From contig OX578282.1 of the NCBI GenBank assembly GCA_951217055.1, forward strand, positions 56,613,311-56,677,310: a DNA stretch of 64,000 nucleotides. The letters run 5' to 3'. Shown in pieces: positions 1-14,632 of this stretch. Position 1 is the first letter of the stretch. Every line of letters begins with the position of its first letter. Origin of the DNA: Gerris lacustris. Its lineage: Eukaryota; Arthropoda; Insecta; Hemiptera; Gerridae. Both the position numbers and the translations under genes were made by a program. Below the pieces are notes generated by a model. That model saw only the letters and a list, made by a program, of their open reading frames with translations. It searched no databases and was not told the origin of the DNA.

Positions 1-1009
1 AATGGAAAAAATGTTTAATAGTTTTTCCAACAATTCAAGAAAGAAAAAAAAAATAAACATAAAAAAGTTAAACGAATATGATCCAAGAAGTTTAGAGAGA
101 AAAGTGGGGGATATCATGGGAAGATGGTTCTATATATTACCTGTTTCCTTCCATTATATATAGTCATTTCCCCATGACTACCAGAATTGTAAGAATACCA
201 TCATGGGATAGTTTACGTAGTTTTTTCATGAGACTCAAACTCAAGAAAAAGAAAAATTAACATAACAGGCTTTTTATAAAAACTTAGAGCATATAAGTTG
301 TGATAAGAAAAAAAAATCCCTATTTACATTTTTTTATTCTTTGTATCCCTAAGAAAAGGTAGGGAAAATGAAAAATTGATAATTCCCACTATGTATTTTT
401 TTTCTCGTTAAATTGGCTATATATCCTGTTTTTTTGTTTAAAGATAAACATTAGTTAGAAACATGTTCACGCATAGACGCTACATTAAGTGCGTTAAATG
501 CGTGTGTTAATTATAATTAATAAAGCGTTTAACTAACATTAATCATAAAAGAAAATTAATAAACCAATAAACCCTAATAGTTATTTTTATTATTTAAGGC
601 GGTGTCCCTAAAAGTAGGTAACATTTAATTTAATAAAATTAAAGGTATAAAAAAGTTTTAAGTATAATGACAAACTAAAACATATAAATTTAATTTTTAA
701 AAACCAGTGTCAGTTAATCACGTATTACAAACATTCGAAACATTAATCCGGAAATAAAACGAACCAAAATTTATTTAATATTTTTTTATTTAAATAAGTT
801 TTCTGTATTGTTTATTATAAAGAGTAACCTCTCTTAGTAACCTTAATTTCCCAGATTTGTGAAAAATGCCAACAGATTTATTATGTAACTAACAAGTAAC
901 AATAAAACCATTCCACCCAAAAGAGAAAACATTACAAAACCATATTATGAACTGTATACATTAACCAATAATTTTAAAGAAATTTCAACTATTACAAAAA
1001 AAAAACAAT

Positions 1010-1014
<5 letters not shown>
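1..1014. other. AT-rich DNA without recognised gene
   Basis: Homopolymer A and T runs and stop codons in every frame. I see no gene, RNA or mobile element signature here. Confidence 0.6.

Positions 1015-1076
<62 letters not shown>
1015..1076. repeat. (AT)n microsatellite
   Basis: About 30 uninterrupted AT dinucleotides. It is the first of eight long AT tracts in the window. Confidence 0.95.
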
Positions 1077-1080
<4 letters not shown>

Positions 1081-1549
1081 TAATTCTCTAAAATATCCTA
1101 TTATAAATATCAAAAGAATAGTTTTGAAATTATAACAATAAAATTAATCATTATTACAACAATAAACAAGTATTGTTTCTCTGAAACAGACAATTGTTAA
1201 TTGTTTACAACAGATGTTTATAACAATAGAATAATAATTTGTTTAAAATATTTTTATTCTTTTTAATTTGTTTAAAAGAAGAATTGTCATCGAGACATTA
1301 AAAGATCAAAAGATTCATTTAGGATAATATTTTAAAAATATAATAATTAAAAAGATTAGTCGATTTAACACTAAATTAACTCTTATATATTAATACATTT
1401 GCATCTAAACGGGTAAAAAAGTAGAACCTGGTCAGACTTAATACTTCAAGAGTATATTATCAACTTAATTATGTTCAGAAGAGGTGTCAGAATTATTAGC
1501 ATCATTCCAGGAACAATAGAGTGGGATAATGTACGTTACAAAACCATCA
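1077..1549. other. AT-rich DNA without recognised gene
   Basis: No coding or repeat signal that I can name. It leads into the tRNA-like segment that follows. Confidence 0.5.
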
Positions 1550-1620
1550 GATGGTCGGGGATTCGAACCCGGGCACACTGCTTGAGAGGCAAGGATGAAA
1601 CCAATCACCCACCGAGGAAA
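1550..1620 (-). repeat. tRNA-like relic, probable SINE head
   Basis: Read on the minus strand, this holds a good B box (GGTTCGAATCC within CCCGGGTTCGAATCCCCG), a D-arm-like GGTG...CATC pair around ATTGGTTT, and a seven-base anticodon-like loop CTCTCAA that would read CTC (Glu). The acceptor arms do not pair, so it is not an intact tRNA gene. Either a tRNA pseudogene or the polymerase III promoter of a tRNA-derived SINE fits. I see no clear SINE body or tail. Confidence 0.5.
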
Positions 1621-2370
1621 CAGAAGAATATGATTCTACTGGTTCTATTAAAGGATTACATTTTAAGACGATATTATTTAAACAATTTTAATTAAATTTC
1701 ATATACACATACCTACATACTATTCTTTTTTTACAAGTAAATAAAATAAAAGATAATCAGATTTTATATATAATAATAAATAACTTCCTTTTTGTTTTAA
1801 TACCAGGTTAAAGACGTCAGTTAAGTTGGATTTATCAGAAAAAGTATTGAGTTGGCACGAAACTAAAATTTAAAATAATGAGCAAGGAATAATGACTAGA
1901 TAATTCACTATAATAATATTCTCTATTAATCAATTTAATAAGAACTCGGTAATAATAGAATTGAAGAAAAAATATCTAAAGTTGGAAGGAGAGTGGGTTG
2001 GTCGAGGATATTTGAAGATGACTCAGTTGAAGTGAGATTAATATTAAGTTCGTGATAAATGCTAATTAAACATTTTCTTGATTTGACAAGTAAATATCTA
2101 AATACATAACTAAATAGCTCTTTAACTTAGAGTACGACATTTTTTATGCTTATATTTGAGAAAAAGAAAATACATTTTATATTACAATTAAAAGCACGGC
2201 AGTGGGAGGGCCATTTTTCAAATTTAATAACAATAAGTTATTAACAATTAATAGATAAAAAAGTACAGCAATGTCTGGTCAGAGTAATCCTAGAAATGCA
2301 TATTACATCAGAAGATTTCAGATATCAAATAATCATCATTCCAGACACTGTACAAGATGAGAATATGAAC
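1621..2370. other. AT-rich DNA without recognised gene
   Basis: No recognisable gene. Frames are short and broken. Confidence 0.5.
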
Positions 2371-2436
2371 TGGCGGGACCGGGAACTGAACCCGGGTCTC
2401 CCAGGAGAGAGCCGAGCGTTCTATCCACCTACCTAC
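2371..2436 (-). repeat. tRNA-like relic, probable SINE head
   Basis: On the minus strand an A-box-like TAGGTAGGTGG is followed by a perfect T-arm, CCGGG-TTCAGTT-CCCGG. The 3' acceptor-like TCCCGCC has no partner upstream, so this is a tRNA-derived relic and not a functional tRNA. The region around the GAGAGAGC motif resembles the tRNA-like part of family E at 52.9 and 63.6 kb. Confidence 0.45.
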
Positions 2437-2482
2437 ATACCAAAGCATTTAGAAAAGCCCAGTTATCTTACTCGTTAACTTA

Positions 2483-2538
2483 AGAAATATCTAATATGGC
2501 CATGTAAATGAGAAATATCTAATATGGCCATGTAAATG
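2483..2538. repeat. Perfect 28-bp tandem duplication
   Basis: The 28-bp unit beginning AGAAATATCTAATATGGCC occurs twice head to tail with no difference. This is probably a recent slippage duplication. Confidence 0.95.
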
Positions 2539-3518
2539 CAAGTTGTAAAGGGTTTCCTTGTTTATTTATTTATTTTTTTTTTTTTTTAAATAGTTATAAC
2601 AAACCCAATCATGTAAAAAAATAAATTAATTAAAAAATTAAAAAAATAAATTTAAAAAAATAAACAAATTTACTGCAAAAACATTCAGCAAATATTTAAA
2701 GCTAATAATATAAAACCATAGTATTAAAATAGACCATGATACATTCAAGAATCGCTAAAAAAAAAACTTAAAATAGTGAATCGCAGTAGGGTAGATAAAG
2801 AACTCGGCTCATAGTGGCCTGATTTTACACTCCTACGTACAATATTAAAAAGTGATAAATGGTGGTAAAAAAACTGACCTTCGACAAAAAGAGAGAAAAT
2901 ATGAAAAATGTATGATATATCGAATAGAAAATAGAATCTATGATGGTTATAGATAAAAATTAACAAATCTCTATCTGTCTGTTTAAGGTGAAAGACGTCA
3001 CAAAGAACATAAATATATTATAAGTAATAAATAATTCTAACATTTAAATATAAATATATAAAAATACATTTATTAAACGTTTCATACAAAATATAATAAA
3101 TGCATATTCTTAAAACATAGCTATATTAAATATACATATATGAATACAAAATGCAATACCCAAAAAAATACAAGTATGTAAATAGAAGTGGAGAAGTCAA
3201 AAAATTGTAAAAATGTTTCTTAAAAAGATAGGAATTTTCGTAACATTAAGTTGTCAAAACAAAAACTTAAGTCATATTTTATTAATAAAATATCTTTGTC
3301 AGAACAAGGGCACACAAGTCGCTGTTTTTAAAAACAAGACATTCTTTCTATGCTGAATTATTAGAATGGATTTAAAAAAAAAACCCTAACCCCTAAATAT
3401 TTTATAGAGACATAAGACCCTGCCCCATTAAAATTATGAATCATAAATAAAAAGAAGACATTCTTTAAAAAAGAAGAATTTTCAGGTCAAGAACGCCTAT
3501 TTAAAGATTGAAAAGGTA
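2539..3518. other. AT-rich DNA without recognised gene
   Basis: Poly-T and poly-A runs. The short minus-strand open frame at 2745-2966 is A/T-driven and shows no domain. Confidence 0.5.

Positions 3519-4242
<724 letters not shown>

Positions 4243-4322
<80 letters not shown>
4243..4322. repeat. (AT)n microsatellite
   Basis: About 80 bp of uninterrupted AT repeats. Confidence 0.95.
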
Positions 4323-4325
<3 letters not shown>

Positions 4326-7300
4326 TTTCATATTAATCACTTAATATTAAAAGAGATAGTACAAGATTATATCATTATTAACGTTTATCTCTTAAAGAAA
4401 AAATAAAGTTTAGAGATATCAAAGGAAATCTTTTGAAGTATCCTTAACATTTTGTGACGTGAGCAAGATCTTTCTGATGGGTATTTTTGGCATCTCAAAA
4501 AAAGAAAAAATATCGAAGTACAAAGAAAACCACTTTTAAACAACTTTAAGCCTTCTTAACACTTCACTAAGAGGGGAAGTTAGCATTTCAAACCTTTATC
4601 TACAGAGATATAACCAGAAAGAAAAAAAAACGACAAGTTTTTTTAGTATTCAGGCTGTAGATGGTAAAAAAAAAAAAATATAAAGGGTGAAAAAAAAAAA
4701 CCTCATAAGGGGAGAGAGAGATTTCATTTGGTTCCGTGAGAATTCAAATCCCCTCTTCTATAGTATTCTTCAAGTTTAAAAATAGGTAAGAATTTCCACA
4801 CAATAATATATAATAAATAATGGTATAACAGGTATACACCGTATAATAGAAGGCTCCATGAATAGCAGTCAAATGTGGTAAAAAAAACCCTGTTGTTGTT
4901 TGCACCAGGTGAATGGGGTAAAATAAATTGATTTAAAAAAAAAATGCATTTAAATTCAACCCCTACCTGAATATTAGCACAAAACAAATCCAGACAACCA
5001 AAAAATGTATTTACTAAATAAAACAAAATTGCCTACTTACAACATATACAAATTTATATTTAGTAATGGTAAAAGTCTATATAGGTATCAAATATAATCG
5101 ACACAAATGAGTATCTGTTATAGAATGTCAAACAAAACTATTTAAGATCATATATTTAAGCTAAACCTTCAATTGTTAATCAGATTAACATAGGATTAAG
5201 TCTGAAGTAGAATCTTATCTTTAGTAGAAATAAAAATAACTAATATTTTAGATTAGAAGAAATATTAACTAATCTAAATCTAATATTAAAAATGACGATG
5301 ATATCAGAAGAAAAACTCATTTATTAAAAGAACGCAAATTTATCTCATTTAAGTTATACTAAAATTCTAGTAGGTATGATGTACAATTTGAACATTTCAA
5401 ATACTTAGATCCATAAAGTTAATTATTTATTATTTAAAATGTAAGACCAAAAAAAAACCATAAAGAGCTTTGAGTAACAAATTAAAAATAAAATAAAACC
5501 ATGTTTACCAAATCAATTTTCAGAGGAAAAATGTGAAACAAACCAGACAAAGAAATAGAAAATCGGTAACCGTCGACAAATTTATTATTCGTTCCATTGC
5601 AATACTACTAAACAACGCAATAAAAAAAAAAAATACCCAAGACAACAAAAAAAAGCTACTATAACAATGAAAAAAAAAAAAATAATAACAATAGAACCAT
5701 TGTTGCCTTTTGTCGTGGTATACAATAAAAACAATTCGTGTCAGGAAGTCCACGGGACTCCGCCGAGCGGACGGATTGATTGTCAATTGTCTCACTGAGC
5801 TCTATAATTAAAATGATAATAGAATTGCAGTCGAGGCGAAAAAAAAGGATAAGTCATTTTGAAGTTTTAGTAAAGTAAGGAACAGGAGCAGTATTGAAAA
5901 CAATAAGACAACAAATTAAATAAATTAAATATTTGTGATTCATATAAACAGTCAAATTTGTTAATCAAAGTCATAAAAACCGTTTTCAATTTTCAAACAA
6001 TAGTTACATTTATAAAATTAGCTTTGTACTAACAGAATCATGAGCACGTACAAGTTTTGATTTGTGAGACACGTATCAATTTTTAAACAGACTGTTAAAA
6101 ATAATGGAATATTCATTAATTCACGGAGTAATAATTATTAAAACAAGAACCACAATAAGACATATTTTAATAAAAACCGGTTTAGCACCTTTGAATCATA
6201 AAAGGTAGAAGAAGCTATCACTGTTATCAGAAACAGTAAACAATATATCAGAATAGAGATCAATATCAGGCAGCAGAATCAATAAAAATAAAATTAACAA
6301 TAATTAAAGTTTCAAGCATTACTTTAATAACTTTTTTCGTCTTTTTAATTATATAATAAATACTTTAAAACATCATTAAACTCTAAAAGAACATCTAACT
6401 TTATGAGATTACTGGATTCGATTCATTCGTTAAGAACTGTATAATGAAATAAACAAATTTATTGTTTATTGTAACTAATGAATCGATCAATTTATCATGA
6501 TATAACAGGACAATAAAGTAAATCAAATCATAACAGAGGGCAAGTGTTTGCTATTAATATGATTCAATGATTACCTATCACATTAATGATAAAAAATACT
6601 TTTAGACAACAAAGAGAATAGAAAATTAGTTGAAATATTTAAGATGTGACTTAACGTTATAAAATAAATAAATACCTGACTGTTCTATTTGAGCGTAATC
6701 TCATATCCATAAGAATCGGTATAATCCACGAAAAAAATGAGATATTTAACAATAATATAGAAAACCAAAAGTAAATTCAATTGCAACAAAGGAAATGTAC
6801 AGTTCAATGATCAAAGTGTATAAAGAGTAAAATAAAATAAAAGTACGTTGGAAAAAGCAAGTGAACATAGCGTGAAATGAACAGGAAACAGTAACTGAAA
6901 ACGTTAGCAACTGTTACAAACACTAGTTACAGCTTCAAAACATAACAACTGAATAACATAACCTTCCTACCAAGGAGATGTTTTAACAACACTGCTTTAA
7001 TAAAACATATCAAATCTAAATAAAGATCTATTATTAACTTTGATTGAAGGTAAACAAAGACACGTATTCGAGGGGGAAAAATCAATAATATTTTGTTTTC
7101 TTTTAATTTTGCAGATTTTAGTCACGCTAAATAAATTCGATGAATTTATTATCAAACTCCATTTTATACAGTGATTGTATTAACATTGACAGTTAATTAT
7201 TTTGATAATATAAATTATTTGATTGACAAAATTACAAATAAAATAGTGGTGGATTTCGACTTTAAAAATGATTAATTTCTCAGAAGGAAAAGATCTGTGT

Positions 7301-8580
7301 TTATCATGAGATATGATTAAATTTCTAATATGTGTTTATTAATTTTATTTTTTTCACATACGAACTTCTTTATAACAAACTATTCCTTATCAATACTTTA
7401 AAATATTAACAAATTATTTACACTGCCATAAAATCATACCTGGGTAATTGATATAAACAAATAATTATTTTAAATAAAATATTTTAATTTTTGTTAAACT
7501 GTATTTAAAGTCTAACTGATAAATTACGACTTATTTAAAGTCTAAATATTATATTACTCTTTCTAGAATGTAGAAGGTTAAAACGTAGTTCTAAACATAT
7601 AGGAACTTGATTTATTATTTCTACAATCTTTAACATGGTTCTTCCTAAAGAACATAATAATAATAATGTTACTCCCGTCAATGGCCCTTGCAGTCGACGC
7701 GGAGTTAAAAAATAAATAAGGTTACTATTAGATTATCTATAGAACATTAGTTAAACAAAATCAAAATACATATTATGACAATCCTAAATAATGGATTAGT
7801 AAAAACGTACCTCTCAATTGTAATAGGATGAAAAGAAAATCTATACATTATACTGGAACAAAACTTGACACAAAATAATTTATATTTAGATCGCACAAAA
7901 AAAAACACGTATATATTCTTAAACTTTGGTTACTAATGTGTTGTTTACGAGCTTATATTGAAGAAGTGGAAAACACGAGAATTTTTTTTTTTTTTTATGT
8001 ATACGAACTCTAAGAGGTATTCTAGAAGACTGACTAACTCAGAACAGTAGAGGGGATTAATATGTTTAGTTTACATCATGAGAAACTGGTCGTGAAATGA
8101 ATCACAGCTTGTATTACCGAGTATTTAACAATTCGTTTTAAGAATTAAAAGGCTAGCTCATAGGTTCCACTCCTGGGGGTTGAACGGAAATCCCCCTGGT
8201 AAAGTAGGGTGAATAAACCGTTTCGTAGGTTCTTTCTCAATGAATCAGCTTACATATCGATCTGGGCTTTTTTCGTAGAAACCCACGCATTTCAGTCTTT
8301 TACTACAGCTATAAAAACTTAGGAAATAAGAATAATAAATATTAGTAAGTAAGGGTATTAAATTAAGACGCAATAAACATTTGTTATTGCGTTTTCAAGC
8401 TCGTTGCATTAAAATTTTATGAAACCATTTAAAAAACGTCAAAAATCATAATTCAAAATATGATTATTATTATACCAACATTAACCTAATCTACGCAATA
8501 GTATTCAAAATTGGAGTAGGTAATAAATAAAATATGATTGGTAAGTTAAAAAATAAAAATAAATAAATATAATAGTCTGC
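4323..8580. other. AT-rich DNA without recognised gene
   Basis: No supported gene. A weak tRNA B-box-like string lies near 4735-4755. A short hairpin lies at 8176-8199 (GGGGG/CCCCC arms around TTGAACGGAAAT). Open frames at 4724-5026 and 5520-5795 on the minus strand come from A/T runs and match no family I know. Confidence 0.5.
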
Positions 8581-9599
8581 CAATTAGTGTGGCACATAGA
8601 TTCCTCGAGTCCTATTTCGTAAACTGAAATAGGTTTTTTTTTTCTTTTACAACCAATTTCTGTCAAATTTATTTAATATTTCCCCCGTTTTTTTAAATCT
8701 GTCAAAATAGTTTTTATTTTACTACGTTTTTATTGGCTTGCATTCTTGTTTGTTTGTTTGTTTGTCCGGTACAAATCTGGCAATCGATTTCTAACTAACT
8801 TCCTGAATAGCTAGACATTTGAAATTTTTAGCCTAGCTCAGAACACGATGACAATGCATTATTTTAATACTTTTAGCCATCTTTCAGCAGAATTTAATTA
8901 GTTTTCAGCAAATTTTGCTGTGCGGAAAGTTAGTTCGGAAAAAATCCGCAAGTTATTTTATTTGTTTTGCCATATCCAATATTTTTTTTACGCAATCTTC
9001 ATTTTGACGGGTCTCAAATTTGTTATAGATAAACATTGAATGACAGCAAAACAGGAAATATCGATTATATTATTTATCGATTATATTATTTCAAATATAT
9101 CGATGACATGGTTGTCATTTATGGGAAGTAAATAAATTCGGAACTATTTTTTTTTCACCAACATTATATATTATATAACAATAACAATTATATTATCAAC
9201 ATTACATACGATTCAACAGAAAATTTAAAAACGTAGTATATAAAAGTTCTTTTTATCTTGAAATTATTTTACTTGAATTAAGAATCAATTAGCAAAATTT
9301 AAAAAGCGTAAACGGTAGAACTTAACCTGAGCTATCAACAGGCTACTTTCGACAAACCATCCACATTTTATAAAAATTATAAGAGTACCAACAATAAGCT
9401 AATTATAACTTAACATCAAAATTTCATAAAAATCGGACGAATAGTTTTAAGATATGTAGGCACGTAAAACTTGAGCGACTGACATACACGGAAAGTCTTA
9501 AACGGATTTCTGTTTTAGAATTTTTGAAATCAGAGACAACCAATTGTTGTTCTTCAGAACGATCATATAGCTTGCGTTACCTTTGGTAAGCTCGGGAGA
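8581..9599 (-). repeat. Dispersed repeat family A, copy 1, with family B nested in it
   Basis: The left end, CAATTAGTGTGGCACATAG, and the right end (minus-strand reading CCCGAGCTTACCAAAGGTAA) are the two ends seen in copy 3 at 46553-47118. This copy is in the opposite orientation. Between the two parts lies a family B copy at about 8738-9275, so B probably inserted into A or beside it. No coding capacity is visible. The class is unknown; it is probably a non-autonomous element. Confidence 0.6.
8738..9275 (+). repeat. Dispersed repeat family B, copy 1
   Basis: It begins with a (TTTG)n stretch and GTCCGGTACAAATCTGGCAA and ends near GTTCTTTTTATCTTGAAATT. It is clearly related to 50985-51600 (inverted) and 57790-58470 (direct). 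It contains repeated ATCGAT/TTATTTATCGAT palindromic blocks. Compared with the other two copies it lacks about 95 bp after the ATCGATG block. No open frame of note. Confidence 0.75.
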
Positions 9600-12336
9600 A
9601 AAATTAGGCCGTCGAACCACCTCCATAAAACTTTTAGATTTTTAGATTTTCACACGTATAAAATTATCCTTATCGTATAAATATGTATTTTATGTATATA
9701 TATCAACATATTTATATGTCTAAAAATATAATAATATAATATATGTATTTAATATACATATATACATATACGTAAGAATGAAAAGAGTGCCTTCGTACGA
9801 TTATATAACTACTTAAAAATCAACGATCCTTAGAAAGCAACCTTAAAGAATATTATCCCTTAAAGAAGATTGAGTCTGGTTCAGGATGTAAGTAAGGTAT
9901 GTAATACTTTTTCTGGTTTTATTTAAAAAAAAAAATAATAATAAATAAAACTCAAAGAACGAAATGAAAAAGACACGAGAGAGATAATGACTATGTGTCG
10001 AGTGGTGTAATTCCAACAAAGGTATCCGATACATTAGAGTGATTCAGAATTCGAATCTTCACGAGAGTGAAGGTATATAAAACACTTTTTTACGGTTTGC
10101 AGATAATGAAAATGACACGAAGGATGATTAGCTAGCTTCGTGGTTTAGATATGAGAAAGCTTATTAATACAAAAAATAATATGACTCATATAACTACATA
10201 ATCAAGAAAGGATGTGTTGTTTTTAAAGCTCTAACAAAAACAGATTCACACTAAATAAAATGAATTCATATCAGAGTAAAGTTCCCATGAAATCTAGAAC
10301 GAATTAACTAACATCCGATTCAAATTTAACTGTGTAAATAAAATAAATAATTATATTCATATATAAGTAATAATGAAAAGCAGTTTTATAACATTTTACA
10401 CTGAATAATTCCACAAAAATTGAAATTGGTTATCACAAATTCTCTGTCTTATTAAGTAACTTCCAAATCTGAAATAGTTAAAAATAATATGATTAAATTG
10501 TAATATATTAATCAACGTTATTCTATATTGATAATAACTTAATTAATAATTTAGTTAATAATAACTTAAATTATTATATAGGTCTATTCATGTTAAAGAG
10601 AACAAAAAAGAATGGTTTATTTATTTATGTCTCTATGGTGACAACATTATAAATTAATTAAAGGCAACACTGTAATACCTAATATATAAATATCTAAATA
10701 AAGATTAACAAATAAATATATTACATAAATCATTCATAATAATATAGGAGCAATAAGGATAGGTAAACGAAATATTTTAGCACATGGCTATTTTATATCA
10801 TTAGATAAATAAAAATTAAACGCAGACACCAACAAAACCTAATTCAAAAAGTATTCATATTATTTGGTTTCCAATATCTACCCACAACATTTCAAAGAGT
10901 AAATTAAAGAAGTGAGATAATTGACCTTTTACAATAGCTCTTATGAAGAGACGGTAAATCTATTGTTTGATTAGTTTAAACAAAAGATAGAAACATGTGT
11001 GTTAAAATAATCCAAAAATCAACCAAAGAATAGAAAATACAATATGTTAATTCGTTAAGACTGAGACTAAAAAAAAATCATATTATTTAAACGAAACCCG
11101 AAAAAAAAGAGCAAACAATCAGGTAACATGTATGTGCCTCTTATATGTATACATTTTCTCTCTTCAATTGAGCAAGGATTATTTGCTCAAAGGCAAGATA
11201 TGCCGCGGATGTTTAGTTTACACTGTCAACCCTCTATCTAGTCAGACTAGAACCAACCAAGGACAGGAAATTATGTAACTTCGTCCTGTCTCTCAAGAGA
11301 CCAGACTCCTAAGTTGACAAAAAAGTCCAAACAGTGTTGAAAAAAAAGAGAGAGAAGAGAGAAAACAGAATTATGGTTGGTTTATATTGTGCCATATGGC
11401 GCGGCCTCGAAGCAAACTCAGATACTTAGTGAGGCAACTCATTTTTAACGTAACCGGTGTCTTCTCTTACGCCAGATGTCCATCCATTTTTTTAATACAC
11501 CGTCTCTCTCCTTATTTGTTGATTTAAGGGCCGAAAAATAAAAGGATGTCAAATATAAATACTTAAGAGAGCAAATTAAATAACAAAGAGTAGAGAATTA
11601 TACTTGAGTATGATTATTTAAAGGGGACCTTAACACCGACAAACGCAAAGCGTTATAACCATATATTAAAATATTTTTACAAGCGGATATATTTGTTGTA
11701 ATTTTATAAGATAGTTTTTTAAAACTATATATTGCCACGCAAAAAAATAAAAGTTGAAAAAAAAATAAATAAATAACACTAATGATATTTTTTTTTTTTT
11801 GGATAGTTCTATTTTTTTTAAATTCGAACCACCAAGTCAATTAGGCTTACAATTGTATATTTATATTCCGACAAATGGTGCTTAGTCCATATAATCTTCT
11901 AAATTATCTTTTAAATTAATTATACTACATATCCATAATAAAGTAGCAGTTTTATAAACACTAAGCAGTCATAAAAATAATCAAATTATACCACACTTAA
12001 TCCTTAATTTTTATAATTTGAAGTCCACAATATGTAGGTAGAGAATAACATAAAACCATCTAAAACTAGTTAGGTGTGAATAATATATTAGATGTATAGG
12101 TTTTTTTTATTATCATATGTAGATTAAACATTAAATACTGGATGAGCCTAATTTAAAAAAATCATCAGGTTGTAAAAAGATTAAAAGTTATAACGCTAAA
12201 GACAAACTATTAAATTAATTAAGCAAAACCTTGGACTTCTTTTTTTGGTTTAACAAATTCTTTAACTTGTTCCTCATTTCTCTTATTTTACGTTGTGTAA
12301 ATAGGTTAAAAACTCTTTCAATGTTCATATTAATAA
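9600..12336. other. AT-rich DNA without recognised gene
   Basis: Nothing that I can support as a gene. A B-box-like GAATTCGAATC is followed by a small hairpin (CTTCAC/GTGAAG) near 10046-10065. A slightly GC-richer patch with a short ATG frame starts at 11396 and shows no domain. Confidence 0.45.
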
Positions 12337-12364
12337 TTTTTTTTTTTTTTTTTTTTTTTTTTTT
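12337..12364. repeat. Poly-T run of about 27
   Basis: A homopolymer T tract. On the minus strand it would read as poly-A, but I see no retroposed gene next to it. Confidence 0.85.
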
Positions 12365-12435
12365 GTTTTGGGTTTTAGTCCCGATCAACTACCAGGGTTA
12401 TTACAGGACGGGGGTTATCCGGCCACTTTACTCAT

Positions 12436-12545
12436 CTAAAATTAAATTAAATTATTAAATTATTAAATTATTAATTAATTATAATTAATTAATTAATTAA
12501 TTAATAATTAATTATAATTAAATTATTAATTATTAAATTATCTAA
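12436..12545. repeat. TAAT-rich low-complexity block
   Basis: Imperfect repeats of ATTAATTA and AAATTATT fill the block. Confidence 0.8.
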
Positions 12546-14632
12546 AATTAAATCTAATTAAAATATGGATTAAATATACGTAAGTAATCAATGTACAGTA
12601 TAAAATAAGTGTAAAAAAAATAATTACACATGATTTCAACTTATGCAGACGTAAATGCGGTCGGCAATGACCATGAAGTCTGTATGAGATCTTTTTAAAA
12701 TAATATATAAATATTTACATATTTCTCTTGTAAAATAAATTAAAAATATTCTTGCATCGTCTAAAAAAGGGCAATAATAAGTTTTAGTATTAAAATTTAT
12801 TCACAGTTTAAAAAAATGAAAGAAAGAAAATATTATACTTATTTAAAAAAAATAAAAATAAAGCTAATAAAAAAAGCAAGAAGGGTTTGGGGAAAAGGGG
12901 AAGTAAAGAATAATAAAGGTGGATAGGCAGAATAAAGAAAGCTAGTAATAAAAAACATTTGATTGCTTTAAGGAAACGAGACGGATGAAAGTATTAAAGG
13001 CCATAAAACCGTGGCCTAAACTTTTTAAGTCATACACGTCGATAAAGTTTTTATTAGAAAATATTAAAAAAAAGCACAAGAAATAGCAATCATTTTGCGT
13101 TATAAGAATAAAGTGGGATGTAAATATGCACTTTAATTTTTAAGAGATATGAACTATATGTGATGAAATGGTTCGATAATGTAAAACATATTTACATTAT
13201 CTATAAACATATAGATAATGTAAAAAACATATTGCAAATATTTATTACTAGATATAAGCCCATTATTTGATGATATTTACTAGAACATAAGGTAGTTTTT
13301 TTTAAAAAAATGTAATAACATTAAAGAATGGGGGAAAAATGTGTTTGACCGACTTCTATTATATCTTCTACAAAACATCGTTTGAACTATAAAGCCATAC
13401 TTAAATTGAATTGTAACCTAGCAGAAATGTGTAAAAAAAGAAGGTAATAACGGTGTAAGGTTTATTTGCTGCGTAAACAATGCGTATATTAAAGTATAAA
13501 CAAATAAGTTAAGACCATATCCCTGTTTATGCGTTTGGGAAGGATACCAATCTTAAAGAAACGTACTGACCTTACATCGGAAAATCCCCAACTTCAATTT
13601 TGATTTTACTGATCCATGAAATTGTCTTATTTTACTTTTAAAATAAACACTCAAACCCAAATAAAACTAAATAAATTCTGTAATTGTAAAAATTAAAAAA
13701 AAAAGAAGTTACAACTGGTTACATAAACATGTTATACAACATAAAAATTTCTTATACTTAGAATTCACTTCACATCATTAATATATTGTTTAAATTGACA
13801 CATCATATTACATATATACGATAAGTACATAATATATAACAGCTGATTAAATAAATAGGAAACCTAGAAAAAGTACTGTAAACAGATGTGAGTTTTAAAA
13901 AGAAGTTTGTGCGTACATCGATAATATTGTAACTTTATCAAGAAATGTCAAAATTAAATTGACTGTATATACTTATCAAGTATTATTCATATTAATTATA
14001 ACATTTCAAGTAATTTATACGTTATAATGACTTAAGTTATCACAAACAAGCCCACAATCATAAGTAGAATTTATCAGTAAGCGGAAACATACGTTATTAT
14101 TATGCAAGGTAAAATTACGTTTCTGCTATCAAAAAAATAATAAGTTCACTTAATTCCAAGAAAGAGTCATATCAACACATAAAAAAGCACGTGGACTAAT
14201 TATTAAAAAAATACGCAAATTAAAAAAAAAAAGAAAAAATACTCTTAGTTAGTAGGTACAATTAGGCGTTCTTTTTAATAAACATACGATATTATAAATA
14301 TCTTTTCTACTTCTTGTCCCTATTTTTACCCTAAAATGACCTAAAATACTCAATTATACGATATTATAATTTCTAATAAAATAAATAAGCAAGAAAAATT
14401 AACTTAAAATTACTATTTAATGTTTGGATAACTATATAAAATAGAGCATTTGAATACCTGACACCTAATATTGTTAGTATAAAACTTAAATTTAAATCAT
14501 TAAATTTAAGTACATAATCATTAGATTTAATGGTAAATTATTTGAAGCAACTAATAGAATTTTGTAGTCATATCATTAAATGAAGTCATGAAGAGACCAC
14601 GTTTTTTTTAAAAAAAATATAAGTAACGATTA
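12546..14632. other. AT-rich DNA without recognised gene
   Basis: No gene or named repeat seen. Confidence 0.5.

Noticed and set aside
1550..1620. Intact tRNA-Glu gene
   Set aside because: The B box and anticodon loop are convincing, but the acceptor stem does not pair and the T stem has a mismatch. It was kept only as a tRNA-like relic.
11396..11536. Short ATG frame in a CpG-containing patch
   Set aside because: About 45 codons with no domain. The start context and CpG content alone are not enough.
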